DNA of 64,000 bases from JAFNAG01 sp963721405 (GCA_963721405.1 CAVRJA010000003.1:434001-498000), one strand, 5' to 3'; shown: positions 50,115-59,850, numbered from the stretch's first letter. Numbers and translations: made by a program. Notes: generated by a model not told the origin, from the sequence alone.

Positions 50115-51332
50115 CTAGTCGTCCGGAGCCTGCTTCCTGGTCCATCTCCGGCTCAGGCGGTCGGCCCAGCGGGACGGTTCCGGGAGACGATGGCGGCTGC
50201 ACCGGAGTACGAAGCCGACTGCGGTTTCGAGGCTGATGCCATTCCCTACTGAGACATAAACCGGTTTCACGTCCCTTGCCGTGCACACCACGGCCCCGAT
50301 CGTCTCACCCTGATCGACAAGGGGAATCCACGCGCCGCGCTCGCGCGGCAGCTCGGCGTGGCTGCCGATCAACGGCGTCTTGGCCACCCCAATCGAGGGA
50401 ATCCCGCTGAGTACCCCGACGTGGCACGCCATCCCGAATCTCCGCGGGTGCGCGATTCCGTGGCCGTCGCAAAACAGGAGATCCGGCAACTGCCGCAGCC
50501 TGCCGATCGCCTGCAAGACGGGCGGGGTTTCCCGAAAAGACAAGAAGCCTGGCACATAAGGGAATCGCAGCGGGAGCGTCGCCACGGCCGATTCGCACAG
50601 CACGAGATCCGGAAATGAAAGCAAGGCCACCGCCGCCCGGGCGACGCCGTCGCTTTCACGGTACGCAACATCAACTCCGCCGATCCATCGCACGTCGCCA
50701 AGTTCGTCCCTGGGCACGACCTCTCGCCGGAGTCTTTCCTGGATTCCGTACGCTTCCCCGGGAGTTACATCCCATGCGTGGCGCGAGGCAGCCCGGAACA
50801 GGTCGAGCCGGGAAAGAACTTCGCGCAGCTGTTCACCGGGCGCAGCCTTCGTCACAGCCAGGACGCGCGACATCGCCACCGGCTCGGAATGCCCCCCGCT
50901 CCGCGTGAGCAGGATGCGCCGCTCAGCTTCGGCACGCTGCAGGAGATCCGCATCGATGAGGGCGCCTTCGGCGATTTCGACATCGAAGCCCAGGAGCCGC
51001 AGATGCCGGGCAAGCGGAAGCAGGGATGGGTCTGAAATGAAGCGAGTCTCACGCAGTGGCTGACTGCGGACCTTTGCAATCCCCGCCACATCGAGGGCCT
51101 CGAACACCGGGTACACGCTGACGTTCTCATTGTCACCGATCGGGTACGAGAGACCGACGGAGACACCTCCCGCCAGCACCAGGTCAACCTGTGATGCAGG
51201 TATCCCGAGGTCGGCCAGAAGGTCTGCGATGACGGCGCCTGCGGGCAGGGTCCGGGCAAAGGCACGCTTTCGGTCTTTTGCGGGCAGATAGTCGTTCAAC
51301 TCTTCATAGACCCTGATCCAGACGGTCACCAT
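50115..51332 (-). CDS. Fusion of ubiquitin-like/Mut7-C domains with endonuclease V
   Basis: A 405-residue protein. Residues 1-80 are a Ub-Mut7-C beta-grasp domain (W-I-R-V-Y-E-E-L-N-D-Y-L-P, ending S-V-Y-P-V-F-E). Residues ~96-180 are a Mut7-C PIN-like domain (R-F-I-S-D-P-S-L-L-P-L-A-R-H-L-R-L-L-G), but the usual L-T-R-D motif reads L-T-R-S and the zinc ribbon is missing. Residues ~185-400 are endonuclease V with G-G-V-D-V-A-Y (D221), the Y-V-P-G-F-L-S-F-R-E segment (E268), F-C-D-G-H-G-I-A-H (D289) and G-V-A-K-T-P (K318), so this part should cut deaminated (inosine) nucleic acids. ATG 51332 is preferred to TTG 51353. Confidence 0.88.
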   Translation of the reverse strand: MVTVWIRVYEELNDYLPAKDRKRAFARTLPAGAVIADLLADLGIPASQVDLVLAGGVSVGLSYPIGDNENVSVYPVFEALDVAGIAKVRSQPLRETRFISDPSLLPLARHLRLLGFDVEIAEGALIDADLLQRAEAERRILLTRSGGHSEPVAMSRVLAVTKAAPGEQLREVLSRLDLFRAASRHAWDVTPGEAYGIQERLRREVVPRDELGDVRWIGGVDVAYRESDGVARAAVALLSFPDLVLCESAVATLPLRFPYVPGFLSFRETPPVLQAIGRLRQLPDLLFCDGHGIAHPRRFGMACHVGVLSGIPSIGVAKTPLIGSHAELPRERGAWIPLVDQGETIGAVVCTARDVKPVYVSVGNGISLETAVGFVLRCSRHRLPEPSRWADRLSRRWTRKQAPDD

Positions 51333-52183
51333 GCCCGAATCGTCGCTCCACAACGCTGGAAAATCAACATCCCGTCAACCGGCAGCCGCGCGTGCACTGT
51401 GTCGCGGGCTCAGAAGGCACATGCAATCCTCATGTGTTCCGGCTGATTTTGCGGAGTTCCCTTCCCAGTTCGACGAGAAGTGGTCGCGCCATCCCGAGGC
51501 CTTGGCGCACTTCGCACGGCACTGAACTGGATTATTCATGAAAAGGATTATGTGATGTCCTCAGCTGTCAGACATTGAACCGTTAAGGGCCAACTCCTCT
51601 CGCTTATGAAACCAACATGCTGTTGCAAGCCGCGTAGCGGCGGTTTGATTGTAGCCAGGCCTTTCAAGGCCGGGTGCACACGGCGGCGAATGATTCCGTC
51701 GCGCAGCAACGGCTGAATTCAAGCGTCGCTACGGTCGTGAGAAAATATTCAAAAAATGACGATTTCACGGCTGTAAGTTATTGAAAACATTAGCGCCATT
51801 TTTGCAAATTCCTAATTTTTCTCAGGACCTACGCGACGCATCGGGAGCAGCCGACCGGGTGCCGGCCTTGAAAGGCCGGCCTACATTCATGCGGCCGCTA
51901 CGCGACCCACGCGCTGGTGATTTATTCGGGCTAACAGACCGGCGCGCCGAAAGCATCCTTCAGATGAGCCATGCTGCACCACCATGAGAATTCTCCAATC
52001 GCGTCGCTTTAATAGGTGGCACGATGACATAAGTGCCACGAGCAAACAAGCTCGACCAACCGTCGGAGAATTCCTCTTCTTCGGCTTCATGGGAGCACCT
52101 GTTTTGTCGGTGCTGTGCTTTGGCTGGATATGGCTGCAATTTTAGATTGACAATCATATGGTTTGTATTACACACTATATTGT
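51333..52183. other. Intergenic region, about 850 bp, with a MITE-like palindrome
   Basis: No gene is convincing. The central third is the inverted-repeat element at 51629-51906. TTGACA at 52147-52152 may belong to the promoter of the next gene, though no well-spaced -10 box is clear (candidates at 52166 and 52176 give spacing of 13 and 23). Confidence 0.5.
51629..51906. repeat. MITE-like long inverted repeat, about 278 bp
   Basis: The arms 51629-51676 and 51858-51906 share CGCGTAGCGGC, TGTAG and GGCCTTTCAAGGCCGG in inverted order. A second inner pair (51723-51745 with 51816-51839) shares GCGTCGC and TGAGAAAA. There is no coding capacity. Nested imperfect palindromy without genes suits a miniature inverted-repeat element or a large REP-type structure. 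Confidence 0.65.
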
Positions 52184-52885
52184 ATGAACTACCATACTGC
52201 TATGCCAATGGATTCGCCGGGCAGACGTGCAGCGGCCTATTGGTTCATAGACGGCCTGCCGGAAATTGTCTTTGGCCTCGCCATGCTCACCTTTGGGCTT
52301 TGCAGTGTATGGATGATCGAGCAGGGGAACCGGCAGCATTGGTGGATATCGGCGGGAGTACTAGTGGCGGAACTGCTATTTCTGCTGATGTTCTTCATGC
52401 ATCGCCGCATCCTCGATTTTCTGAAGGCGCGCATTACGTATCCCCGGACGGGTTACGTACGTCCGCCGGCCGACTTCCCGAGTAAGAGCGACTCTCTCGA
52501 CAAGATCCTAACGCTTGGAATGGCGCATCGGGTTGATGAAAATGCTTCCTCCTTCCGCAGCCATACGGTCTATTTGTTTCTCATCGGGTTTATCTTCGTG
52601 CAATTCCTCCAGGCGCGCTGGAGTCTGCCGTTGGTGATGGCCGCCATCGCCGCAGGCGTTTTCTTCTGGAATCGGGATGATGTGCGTCCTTATTCCTGGC
52701 GCGCCGTGCTGCCAATCGCCCTGGCCGGTTTCATGGCCGCCGGACTGGAATTGAAGCCGGAAACCCGCTGGTTTGTACCACTGGTCATCGGAGGCGCCTG
52801 GCTGCTGGGCATTGGAACCTGGACTCTCGTTCATTATCTTCGGGCTCATCCCAAGCCGGATATCGGGCGGGAAGGCCGTCCATGA
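52184..52885 (+). CDS. Multi-pass membrane protein, function unknown
   Basis: A 233-residue protein with about six hydrophobic helices, the first pair at residues ~22-65 and a set of four from ~125 onward (Y-L-F-L-I-G-F-I-F-V, L-V-M-A-A-I-A-A-G-V, V-L-P-I-A-L-A-G-F-M, L-V-I-G-G-A-W-L-L-G). ATGs at 52184, 52202 and 52208 are all possible and no ribosome site decides. Its stop overlaps the start of the winged-helix gene (ATGA), so the pair is an operon of the common membrane-protein plus regulator kind. Confidence 0.62.
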   Translation: MNYHTAMPMDSPGRRAAAYWFIDGLPEIVFGLAMLTFGLCSVWMIEQGNRQHWWISAGVLVAELLFLLMFFMHRRILDFLKARITYPRTGYVRPPADFPSKSDSLDKILTLGMAHRVDENASSFRSHTVYLFLIGFIFVQFLQARWSLPLVMAAIAAGVFFWNRDDVRPYSWRAVLPIALAGFMAAGLELKPETRWFVPLVIGGAWLLGIGTWTLVHYLRAHPKPDIGREGRP

Positions 52886-53217
52886 ACCCTCGGATCCAAA
52901 AGGTTGCACAGCTCGACCGGCTGATCCACGAACCGGCGCGCCTTATGATCATGATGATTCTTCAGGGCACAGGTGAAGCCGACTTTCTCTACCTGCTGCG
53001 CGAATGCGGGCTGACGCAGGGCAACCTTTCGAGTCATCTCTTGAAACTCGAGGAAGCCGGCTATGTAGAGATCGAAAAAAAGTTCAAGGGCAAGCGGCCG
53101 CTGACCTTGTGTCGCCTGACTCGCAAGGGTGAATCGGCTTTGTCCGGCTATTCCCGGAGGCTCGTACGAGCACTGCAGGCGAATGAGAATCCGAAAGGGC
53201 AACAGCGACATCCGTGA
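52882..53217 (+). CDS. Winged-helix (MarR/ArsR-like) transcriptional regulator
   Basis: A 111-residue regulator of the short HTH_27 type: R-L-I-H-E-P-A-R-L-M-I-M, F-L-Y-L-L-R-E-C-G-L-T-Q-G-N-L-S-S-H-L-L-K-L as the recognition region, a wing, and R-L-T-R-K-G-E-S-A-L. It is translationally coupled to the membrane protein before it and probably regulates it. Confidence 0.82.
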   Translation: MNPRIQKVAQLDRLIHEPARLMIMMILQGTGEADFLYLLRECGLTQGNLSSHLLKLEEAGYVEIEKKFKGKRPLTLCRLTRKGESALSGYSRRLVRALQANENPKGQQRHP

Positions 53218-53330
53218 GGGCCAAGATCCACATTCAGTCCTTGGCCCGAATATTGTGGAACTTTTGATGCCGGATGAAGACAATACTCAACGATCGACAA
53301 GAGAATTGAGGGTGCGGAAAGGAGTTCCCG

Positions 53331-54044
53331 ATGCTGTTATGCTTCCTCCTGTTTGTGCTCGCCCAAGTTCGCCCGGCCGCCCAACCGGCTCCTGCCCTCC
53401 ACTTGGTTGCCGAAAGCCGGTTTACCTACATGGCCTCTACTCAGACCACGACCTATGAGCAGTGGCTTGCGGAAAGCATGACCTACGAAAAGCGGGGCAC
53501 GCGGGTCATCATCAACCGCCAGGATCGCGGAGTCCGCTGGGTGATCGACACCCAGAAGCGCACTTACTCCGAAACGACACTGGCGCCCGGGAGCGATGCC
53601 GCAAAGCCTGAAACGGCCAACGAAAGCATTCACACCATCGGTTTCAGCTACGAGCCGGTGTTTGCCTGGACGGTCACGCGAACCGCTGAAACTGCGACTG
53701 TCAATGGCAGGACCTGCCGTTTGACGACGGCTGACGGCGTAGCAGATTTTGCCGGGATATCCATGAAGCTGTGGCTCTGCCCTGCCCTGGAGAAGGAACT
53801 GGAGCGCAAGGCAAACGCGCGCGTTCTCGAGATGGCGCGATTCCGTTATCAGGATCCCGTTACTTTCGCGACCAGCCTCCTTGCCAAGCAGTCTGACGTT
53901 TTGCTTCTGTCTCTTGAGGCAACCGTGGATCCCCCGATTGCCCCCAGGATGATCCACCAGGTCAGATTCCTTACATTTGAGAAGGGACAACCCACGCCGG
54001 GGATTTTTGACCTGCCGGGCGATCTGCAAAAAACATCCAAGTGA
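53331..54044 (+). CDS. Secreted protein, function unknown (237 residues)
   Basis: A short signal peptide (M-L-L-C-F-L-L-F-V-L-A-Q-V-R-P-A) then a beta-rich body, with W-V-I-D-T-Q-K-R-T-Y and a Cys pair (R-T-C-R and W-L-C-P) that could form a disulphide. It resembles DUF4412-like outer-layer proteins in pattern only. RBS GGAAAGGAG precedes ATG 53331. It lies upstream of the metalloprotease-like gene on the same strand, 22 bases apart, and is probably co-transcribed. Confidence 0.6.
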   Translation: MLLCFLLFVLAQVRPAAQPAPALHLVAESRFTYMASTQTTTYEQWLAESMTYEKRGTRVIINRQDRGVRWVIDTQKRTYSETTLAPGSDAAKPETANESIHTIGFSYEPVFAWTVTRTAETATVNGRTCRLTTADGVADFAGISMKLWLCPALEKELERKANARVLEMARFRYQDPVTFATSLLAKQSDVLLLSLEATVDPPIAPRMIHQVRFLTFEKGQPTPGIFDLPGDLQKTSK

Positions 54045-54066
54045 ATTTGTAGCAGGAGATACGCTC

Positions 54067-55620
54067 ATGTCTCTAACCCGGCCCGCAGTCGTCACCCTTC
54101 TTCTAGCTCTTCTGGCACCGCTTCCAACGCCTGCAGCGCAGGACGCCGGAGCGCTCCCGCCGGTGGTACTTCTCGAGTTGAAGCATCTTGAGGAAACATA
54201 CCGTGTGCTCGATGCGGTCGCCGAAAAGATCTGGCCCGGATGGAACGATTACCGGGAGGTGCCCTTCCTCCTCGAGTATCAGAACGGCCTCAAAGTCCTG
54301 ATCGGGCACCCGAATCCACCAAAAGAGTTTCAGCCTGTCGCGGGACTGGGAGGCGGCCGGAGCCGGGTTTTTGCCGATCGTACCGCCCTGATTGCGAAGG
54401 AACTCGAGCCGCCGCTTGCCGCGGGCGGCGGCCCGATCGGCTTCGGCTCAACAGCCGACGGCCGTTCCGTCGAGGTTGTCCACATGAGATTCCAGCCGGC
54501 GAAACAAATCGAGAGTGACGGCGGCGCACGGAACACTGAAGGCCAGATCCTCATATACATCCATGAGTTGTTTCACTGCTTCCAGCGTGGCCACATCAAG
54601 AACCGCGTCTATGGAAACCTGCAGTACAACGCCGACGCCGAGTACGCACTCTACTCGGAAATCGAAGGGCTCGCGCTGCATCGGGCTTATCTGGAACCGG
54701 ACGCCGAGAAAGCAAGAATCCTGATCAAGGATTTCCTGGTCGCGCGCCAACTGAAGCGGTCGGCAACGATGTCGGAACTGCAAGGCAACCAGGAGTCAAC
54801 CGACGAATTCAACGAGGGCACCGCCACATACGCGGAAGTCCGCACGCTCGAAGCCCTCAAGGCGGCGGACTACACTCCGGGGCTGACGGGCCAGGAGGAT
54901 CCTGCATACCTCGGCTTTCGCGACACCGGCCCGATGCTGAAGCAGTATCCTGACCGCCTGCTGAAAACCGCCGCGGACGTGGAATATCAATACTCGAAGA
55001 GCTACACCTACGGCTGCTTCCAGGCGCTGCTCAGCCAGCGGCTGTTCCCAGGTTGGCAACAGACGGTCACCACCGGATCCGGATTTATCGACGCTGAACT
55101 GGCAAAGCGACTTCCTGTCGCACCCGAAGAGAAGGCCCGGATCGAGCTGCGGCTGAAGGAAGCCTATCCGGTTGCGGAAATTCGCGCACGCAACGCAAAG
55201 TACCTGAACGCACGGGACTCGGCCTACAACCGTATGAAGAGCCGGGCGGGCAAGGTGTATGTCCTGGACTTCAAGGCCACGGGCCAGTACCTGAGCACAG
55301 TGGCGGGGAAAAAGGATTCATACAATCTCGGGCTCATTCACCTGTATCCGGACGGACTGGACCCGATCAAGTTCGACGAGGTCGAACTTTCAGCGATCAC
55401 CGGGCCGGCAGAGATCAACCAGTTGTACTTTATCCGCACTATCGACACCCTTGAACGCAAAGGGGCGGCGCCGCTGAAGGTCGAGGGGGTCCGCCAGCCC
55501 GACGGCTCGTGGAAAGCCGCGGTCGTGCAGACTCCGCTATTCACTCTGAAGGCGCCGCACGTCCGCATCCAGGAATCGGGCAATTTGATCAAAATTCAGG
55601 TGCTGGCGCGCGTAAAGTGA
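54067..55620 (+). CDS. Putative secreted zinc metalloprotease
   Basis: A 517-residue protein with a signal peptide (V-V-T-L-L-L-A-L-L-A-P-L-P-T-P-A-A). The motif I-Y-I-H-E-L-F-H-C-F-Q-R-G-H (HExxH near residue 165) and a downstream S-E-I-E-G-L-A-L as third-ligand candidate suggest a gluzincin-type active site. The C-terminal ~150 residues are beta-rich. No exact family is recognised, so the enzyme call rests on the motif. ATG 54067 with AGGAG upstream is preferred. A longer in-frame start lies within the previous gene. Confidence 0.65.
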   Translation: MSLTRPAVVTLLLALLAPLPTPAAQDAGALPPVVLLELKHLEETYRVLDAVAEKIWPGWNDYREVPFLLEYQNGLKVLIGHPNPPKEFQPVAGLGGGRSRVFADRTALIAKELEPPLAAGGGPIGFGSTADGRSVEVVHMRFQPAKQIESDGGARNTEGQILIYIHELFHCFQRGHIKNRVYGNLQYNADAEYALYSEIEGLALHRAYLEPDAEKARILIKDFLVARQLKRSATMSELQGNQESTDEFNEGTATYAEVRTLEALKAADYTPGLTGQEDPAYLGFRDTGPMLKQYPDRLLKTAADVEYQYSKSYTYGCFQALLSQRLFPGWQQTVTTGSGFIDAELAKRLPVAPEEKARIELRLKEAYPVAEIRARNAKYLNARDSAYNRMKSRAGKVYVLDFKATGQYLSTVAGKKDSYNLGLIHLYPDGLDPIKFDEVELSAITGPAEINQLYFIRTIDTLERKGAAPLKVEGVRQPDGSWKAAVVQTPLFTLKAPHVRIQESGNLIKIQVLARVK

Positions 55621-55657
55621 CAGGCGGTCGGCTGTTCAAGCTTAAAGGAGAGCACTC

Positions 55658-57346
55658 ATGAGGCGCATCATTGGCGGTTTGCTCGTGATCGTACTGATAG
55701 CGTGGACGTGGAAAACATTGCCGGCCTCCCACTCTGCTTCGATGCCGGCCCAGACTTCTGCGGCCACCTCGCAGATCCCGGCAGCGATCGACAAGATCTT
55801 TGAGCGTTGGGACCGGCCCGAGTCCGCCGGCTGCGCGGTCGGCGTTGCCCGGAGCGGAGAAGTGGTGTACACGCACGGTTACGGGATGGCCAATCTCGAA
55901 TATGGAATCCGCATCCGTCCTGACACCATTTTCGAGTCCGGCTCTGTGGCCAAGCAGTTCACCGCGGCTGCCATCGTTCTGCTTGCGCTCGATGGCAAGT
56001 TGTCGCTCGACGATCCGGTGCGGAAATACGTGCCGGAGTTGCCGGACTTCGGCACGCCGATCCTCATCCGCCACTTCCTGAATCACACGAGCGGTCTCCG
56101 CAGCCAGTGGCCGATGCTCACTCTGGCGGGCAGGCCGCCCACGAGGGCCGTCCACACCGTGGACGAGATCCTCGAACTGGTCAGCGGATACAAGGAACTG
56201 AACTTCAAGCCCGGCGATGAGTACCTCTATAACAACACCGGCTTCACCCTGCTCAGCGTGGTGGTGGAGCGCGTATCGGGCAAGAAGTTCGACGACTTTT
56301 GCCAGGAACGCCTCTTCAAGCCGCTCGGCATGACGCACACCCAATGGCGCGACGACTTCACCGAAATTGTCGAGAACCGCGCGACGGCCTACAGCCGGCT
56401 GGCTGACGGCCGGTTCCGCACGAATATGTCGTTCACCAACGTCATCGGCAATGGCGGCCTGCTTTCCACTGTGGGCGATTTCCTGATCTGGAACAACAAT
56501 CTCGACAATCCGCGGGTGGGCGGCCCGGCAATGGTAGAGATGATGGAGACGCGGGCCAGGCTGAACGACGGCTTCGCAATCGAGTATGGCCTGGGGCTCG
56601 CCGTGACCGCCTATCTCGGTGTTCGCGAAGTCAGCCACGGCGGATCGACCGCGGGCTACCAGACGTTCCTGGCGCGGTGGCCCGACGAGCGGTTGTCGGT
56701 CGTGGTGCTCTGCAACACGACGGGAACCAATCCAGGCGGCTATGCGCATCAGGTAGCCGACCTGTTCCTCGCCGGCAAGTTAAAGGACTCTCCGGCGGTG
56801 AAGGCCGTTGACGTTCCAGCCGACACGCTCAGCAGGCTCGCGGGCGTCTACCGCGAGAGGTTGACCGACGCCGTGCTCCGCGTCGCATACGACGCCAGCG
56901 CGAAGGCCATCCGCATCGGTGGGCAGGCAATGGTGCCGACCGCCGCCAACGTCTTGTCGGCCTCGAACGGCCAGCTGACCTACACGATCGACACCAGCGC
57001 TCCGAACGGTGCAGTTCGGCTCACGGAGAGCGACGGCGGACGGTCGAAGCCTCGCGTATGGGACCGAGAGCTGCCTTTTGCGCCCACAGGGCAACAATTG
57101 GCCGCGTACGCGGGCGAGTATGTCTGCGAGGAACTTGGCGGCCTTACCTACTCGGTCTACGTCGAGAGCAACGCCTTGAAGGTGCGAGCCCGGCCGGCGC
57201 AGAGAATGACCCTGGTTCCGACCTTCCCGGATGGTTTCGTGAGCGGAGGCAACACCATCCGCTTTACGCGTAACGCAAAGGGACAGGTGGAAGGCTTTCG
57301 CGTTTATGCCGGGCGCGTGCGCAACCTGCGGTTTGCGAAGCGGTAG
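55658..57346 (+). CDS. Serine hydrolase of the beta-lactamase (class C/PBP) family
   Basis: A 562-residue exported protein. Residues 1-20 form an anchor (I-I-G-G-L-L-V-I-V-L-I-A-W). The catalytic motifs are S-x-x-K in S-G-S-V-A-K (Ser96, Lys99), Y-x-N in Y-L-Y-N-N (~190) and H-G-G in V-S-H-G-G-S-T (~327), so the site is intact. A C-terminal region of about 170 residues matches the DUF3471-type add-on. Such proteins are D-peptidases or esterases rather than resistance enzymes. Strong RBS A-A-A-G-G-A-G-A. Confidence 0.92.
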   Translation: MRRIIGGLLVIVLIAWTWKTLPASHSASMPAQTSAATSQIPAAIDKIFERWDRPESAGCAVGVARSGEVVYTHGYGMANLEYGIRIRPDTIFESGSVAKQFTAAAIVLLALDGKLSLDDPVRKYVPELPDFGTPILIRHFLNHTSGLRSQWPMLTLAGRPPTRAVHTVDEILELVSGYKELNFKPGDEYLYNNTGFTLLSVVVERVSGKKFDDFCQERLFKPLGMTHTQWRDDFTEIVENRATAYSRLADGRFRTNMSFTNVIGNGGLLSTVGDFLIWNNNLDNPRVGGPAMVEMMETRARLNDGFAIEYGLGLAVTAYLGVREVSHGGSTAGYQTFLARWPDERLSVVVLCNTTGTNPGGYAHQVADLFLAGKLKDSPAVKAVDVPADTLSRLAGVYRERLTDAVLRVAYDASAKAIRIGGQAMVPTAANVLSASNGQLTYTIDTSAPNGAVRLTESDGGRSKPRVWDRELPFAPTGQQLAAYAGEYVCEELGGLTYSVYVESNALKVRARPAQRMTLVPTFPDGFVSGGNTIRFTRNAKGQVEGFRVYAGRVRNLRFAKR

Positions 57347-57371
57347 GAGGCGCGCGGCGAAGGTCGACTCT

Positions 57372-58145
57372 ATGTCACACGCAATTGAAGTCCGGGACCT
57401 GGTATTCCGTTACCATCTGACGGAAGCCCTGCACGGCATCACGTTTCATGTCGACGCCGGAGAGGTGGTTGGACTGCTGGGGCCGAACGGCGCCGGGAAA
57501 AGCACTACTCTCAAAATCCTGACCGGAACGCTTCCACCGACCGCTGGGTGCGCCAGCATCAACGGCTTCCGTTTGCCGGGCCAGAGCTTCGATGCCAAAC
57601 GGATCATCGGGTACGTGCCGGAGGCGGCCGGCCTGTATGAAAGCCTGACCGCGCAGGAATTTCTGGAGTTCCTCGGGCGGCTTCGCGAGATCGACGAGAA
57701 GGCTCTGCAGCACAAAATCATCACACTCCTTGAAGTATTTGACATCGCGAAGCAACGCCTGCATCGCCTGGCGACATTTTCCAAAGGGATGCGCCAGAAG
57801 ATCCTGATTGCAGCCGCTTTGCTTCATAACCCTGCGATCCTCCTTCTCGATGAACCGCTGACCGGGCTGGATGTCAGCTCCAGTGTCATGGTCAAGGACT
57901 TGCTGGGAGCGCTCTCCCGCGAGGGAAAGACCATCCTCTATTCATCCCACGTCCTCGATGTCGTCGAGAGAGTCTGCAACCGGGTGCTGATCATTCACCA
58001 GGGGAACCTGATCGCGGACGGCACGCTTGAATCGTTGAAGAAACAGACAATGGGCGGCACGCTCGAGGAAGTATTCCGCCAATTGACGCATTCCGCGGCC
58101 ACCGAGCCTCTGCTTTCGCGCGTGCTGCAGGCCATGAAGCTATGA
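57372..58145 (+). CDS. ABC transporter ATP-binding protein
   Basis: A 257-residue ATPase. Walker A GPNGAGKST, Q-loop region near Y-V-P-E-A-A, signature F-S-K-G-M-R-Q-K (LSGGQ variant usual for ABC-2 exporters), Walker B I-L-L-L-D-E-P-L-T-G-L-D and H-loop S-S-H-V-L-D. ATG 57372 is preferred over the in-frame upstream extension, which overlaps the serine hydrolase gene. The stop overlaps the permease start. Confidence 0.93.
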   Translation: MSHAIEVRDLVFRYHLTEALHGITFHVDAGEVVGLLGPNGAGKSTTLKILTGTLPPTAGCASINGFRLPGQSFDAKRIIGYVPEAAGLYESLTAQEFLEFLGRLREIDEKALQHKIITLLEVFDIAKQRLHRLATFSKGMRQKILIAAALLHNPAILLLDEPLTGLDVSSSVMVKDLLGALSREGKTILYSSHVLDVVERVCNRVLIIHQGNLIADGTLESLKKQTMGGTLEEVFRQLTHSAATEPLLSRVLQAMKL

Positions 58146-59827
58146 CCGCGCCTGGTTTGCTGCGGGACCGCATACTCGAGTTCAAGCTCACGGGGAAGGT
58201 ATTCGCCCGTCTTGGAATCGATGTGCGCCAGTATCGGCTTCTTCTCCGTCTTTTCGCAACTCTCTCCGGCCGCCTTGAAATCCTGGGCAGCACAATTTCT
58301 CTGATATCTATTGTGCGCGGTGTAATCCCCTTATCTATCTTTATCAGCCTGCCTGTTCTGGCACGACCGAAGCCGCAGTATTTCCTCTTTTACCTGCTCT
58401 CCTTGACCATGTTCTTTCTGCTGTGGATCCTGTTTGAAGATACTTCCCACAGCCTCCTGAATGCCGACGAGGCTTCCGTCATGGCGCACCAGCCGATTGG
58501 GGGGAGGACCTACGTTGCGGCCAAGCTGACCCATCTCCTGTCTGTAATTGCAGTTTTTGTCCCCGCCATGAACGCGATCCCTGCGCTGGCGGGACTCTAC
58601 CTGAGGGAAGCCAGGTGGTTCTATCCGCTCACCCACCTCCTGGCTGCGTACCTGGCCGGACTGTTTGTCGCCTCTCTGCTGTGCGGCGTTTATGGCTGGC
58701 TCTTTCGATTCGTCCCACCGTCCAGAATCAAAGGCGCGGCCATGTGGATGCAAGTCCTGGCGATACTCGTGCTCCCGCAGATGAACATGTTGTGGAAGTC
58801 GGCGGTGGCCAAGGCAGCCAGTTCACCCTGGCTGCCGTTCCGGTGGTTCGTCGCGGTCGGCCTCCAGGGCTCGACGTCAAATTCGGAATTCCCCATCTGG
58901 CAGGCCGGAATCGCGGTCCTGGCGACGTGCGGCCTGATTGTTTTTGGCCTGCGCGGGTTGGGAACGGATTACCTGGTACGAGCCTCTACGCTTCTGCAGG
59001 GGAGTGCATCTGCGGCTTCCCGGGTCTCGCGCCAGTCGCGGCTGCATTTGCTGACACAGAAACTCACCGGCGCCCCGTCCGGATGCGGCGCATTTGCCTT
59101 TACTTCCATCATGCTGCGCCGCGACTGGCATTTTCGCCGGCAAGCGCTGCCGTTGATGCTCGTGTATCTCTTTGGGGCCGTAGGGCTTGTCGTAAGTGGC
59201 ATCGGGACTTCCCCATACGTCTCCGGCGCCTTTGCTTTTCGCGGTTTTCCGCCGATGCTTTTTTTCCCCTCCATCCTGAGCCTGATTTGCCTGATGCCTT
59301 GCGTGATGCTCCGCTTCACCGCGGAGGCCCGTGGCGCCTGGATTTACACCATTCTGCCCTTCGAACGGCTGCGACCCTTCGCTCGCGGCATGTTCTTGTC
59401 ACTCTGGATCCCGATCGTCGGCGTAATCCATTTCTGCCTGCTCATTCCCTGCATCTGGTTCTGGGGACCGGCCCATGGCTTCCTGTTCGTACTGTTCAGT
59501 TCAGCTCTGGCTTCTCTTTTTTTGGCTTTGGCCTTTCTCCTCGTAGACGCCTTGCCTTTTTCCGAAAGCTTCGCTCCAGGCAAGGCCGAAGACGCGCAGA
59601 TGGGAATGATCCTTGGATTGGTACTGGCCGTAATCATCGCCGGCGTCCAGTGGCTGGTCTTCCACAGCATCCCTCTCGTGGTGGCTGAGACCGCGCTCCT
59701 CCTCGTGTTGACCGCCCTCGTCGCACATGTCGGTTTCCGCAAGCTGGAGAGAGATATGCGCACGCAGCTCGAGCTCTTCCAACTCGGACCCCAGCACTTA
59801 TTCAAGGAAGTTGACCGGCCTATGTGA
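58142..59827 (+). CDS. ABC-2-type exporter permease
   Basis: A 561-residue membrane protein with many hydrophobic helices in two blocks (residues ~50-300 and ~330-540), translationally coupled (ATGA) to the ATPase. Together they form an exporter of the kind used for lipids, peptides or drugs. Substrate unknown. The large cytosolic N-terminus (I-L-E-F-K-L-T-G-K-V-F) is typical of this subgroup. Transcription ends at the strong hairpin 24 bases downstream. Confidence 0.85.
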   Translation: MTAPGLLRDRILEFKLTGKVFARLGIDVRQYRLLLRLFATLSGRLEILGSTISLISIVRGVIPLSIFISLPVLARPKPQYFLFYLLSLTMFFLLWILFEDTSHSLLNADEASVMAHQPIGGRTYVAAKLTHLLSVIAVFVPAMNAIPALAGLYLREARWFYPLTHLLAAYLAGLFVASLLCGVYGWLFRFVPPSRIKGAAMWMQVLAILVLPQMNMLWKSAVAKAASSPWLPFRWFVAVGLQGSTSNSEFPIWQAGIAVLATCGLIVFGLRGLGTDYLVRASTLLQGSASAASRVSRQSRLHLLTQKLTGAPSGCGAFAFTSIMLRRDWHFRRQALPLMLVYLFGAVGLVVSGIGTSPYVSGAFAFRGFPPMLFFPSILSLICLMPCVMLRFTAEARGAWIYTILPFERLRPFARGMFLSLWIPIVGVIHFCLLIPCIWFWGPAHGFLFVLFSSALASLFLALAFLLVDALPFSESFAPGKAEDAQMGMILGLVLAVIIAGVQWLVFHSIPLVVAETALLLVLTALVAHVGFRKLERDMRTQLELFQLGPQHLFKEVDRPM

Positions 59828-59850
59828 AGCAGATTTGGTCAGCACTGAAG

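Noticed and set aside
53977..54066. Longer start for the metalloprotease-like protein
   Set aside because: Would lie inside the previous gene. The ATG at 54067 begins a signal peptide and has a good ribosome site.
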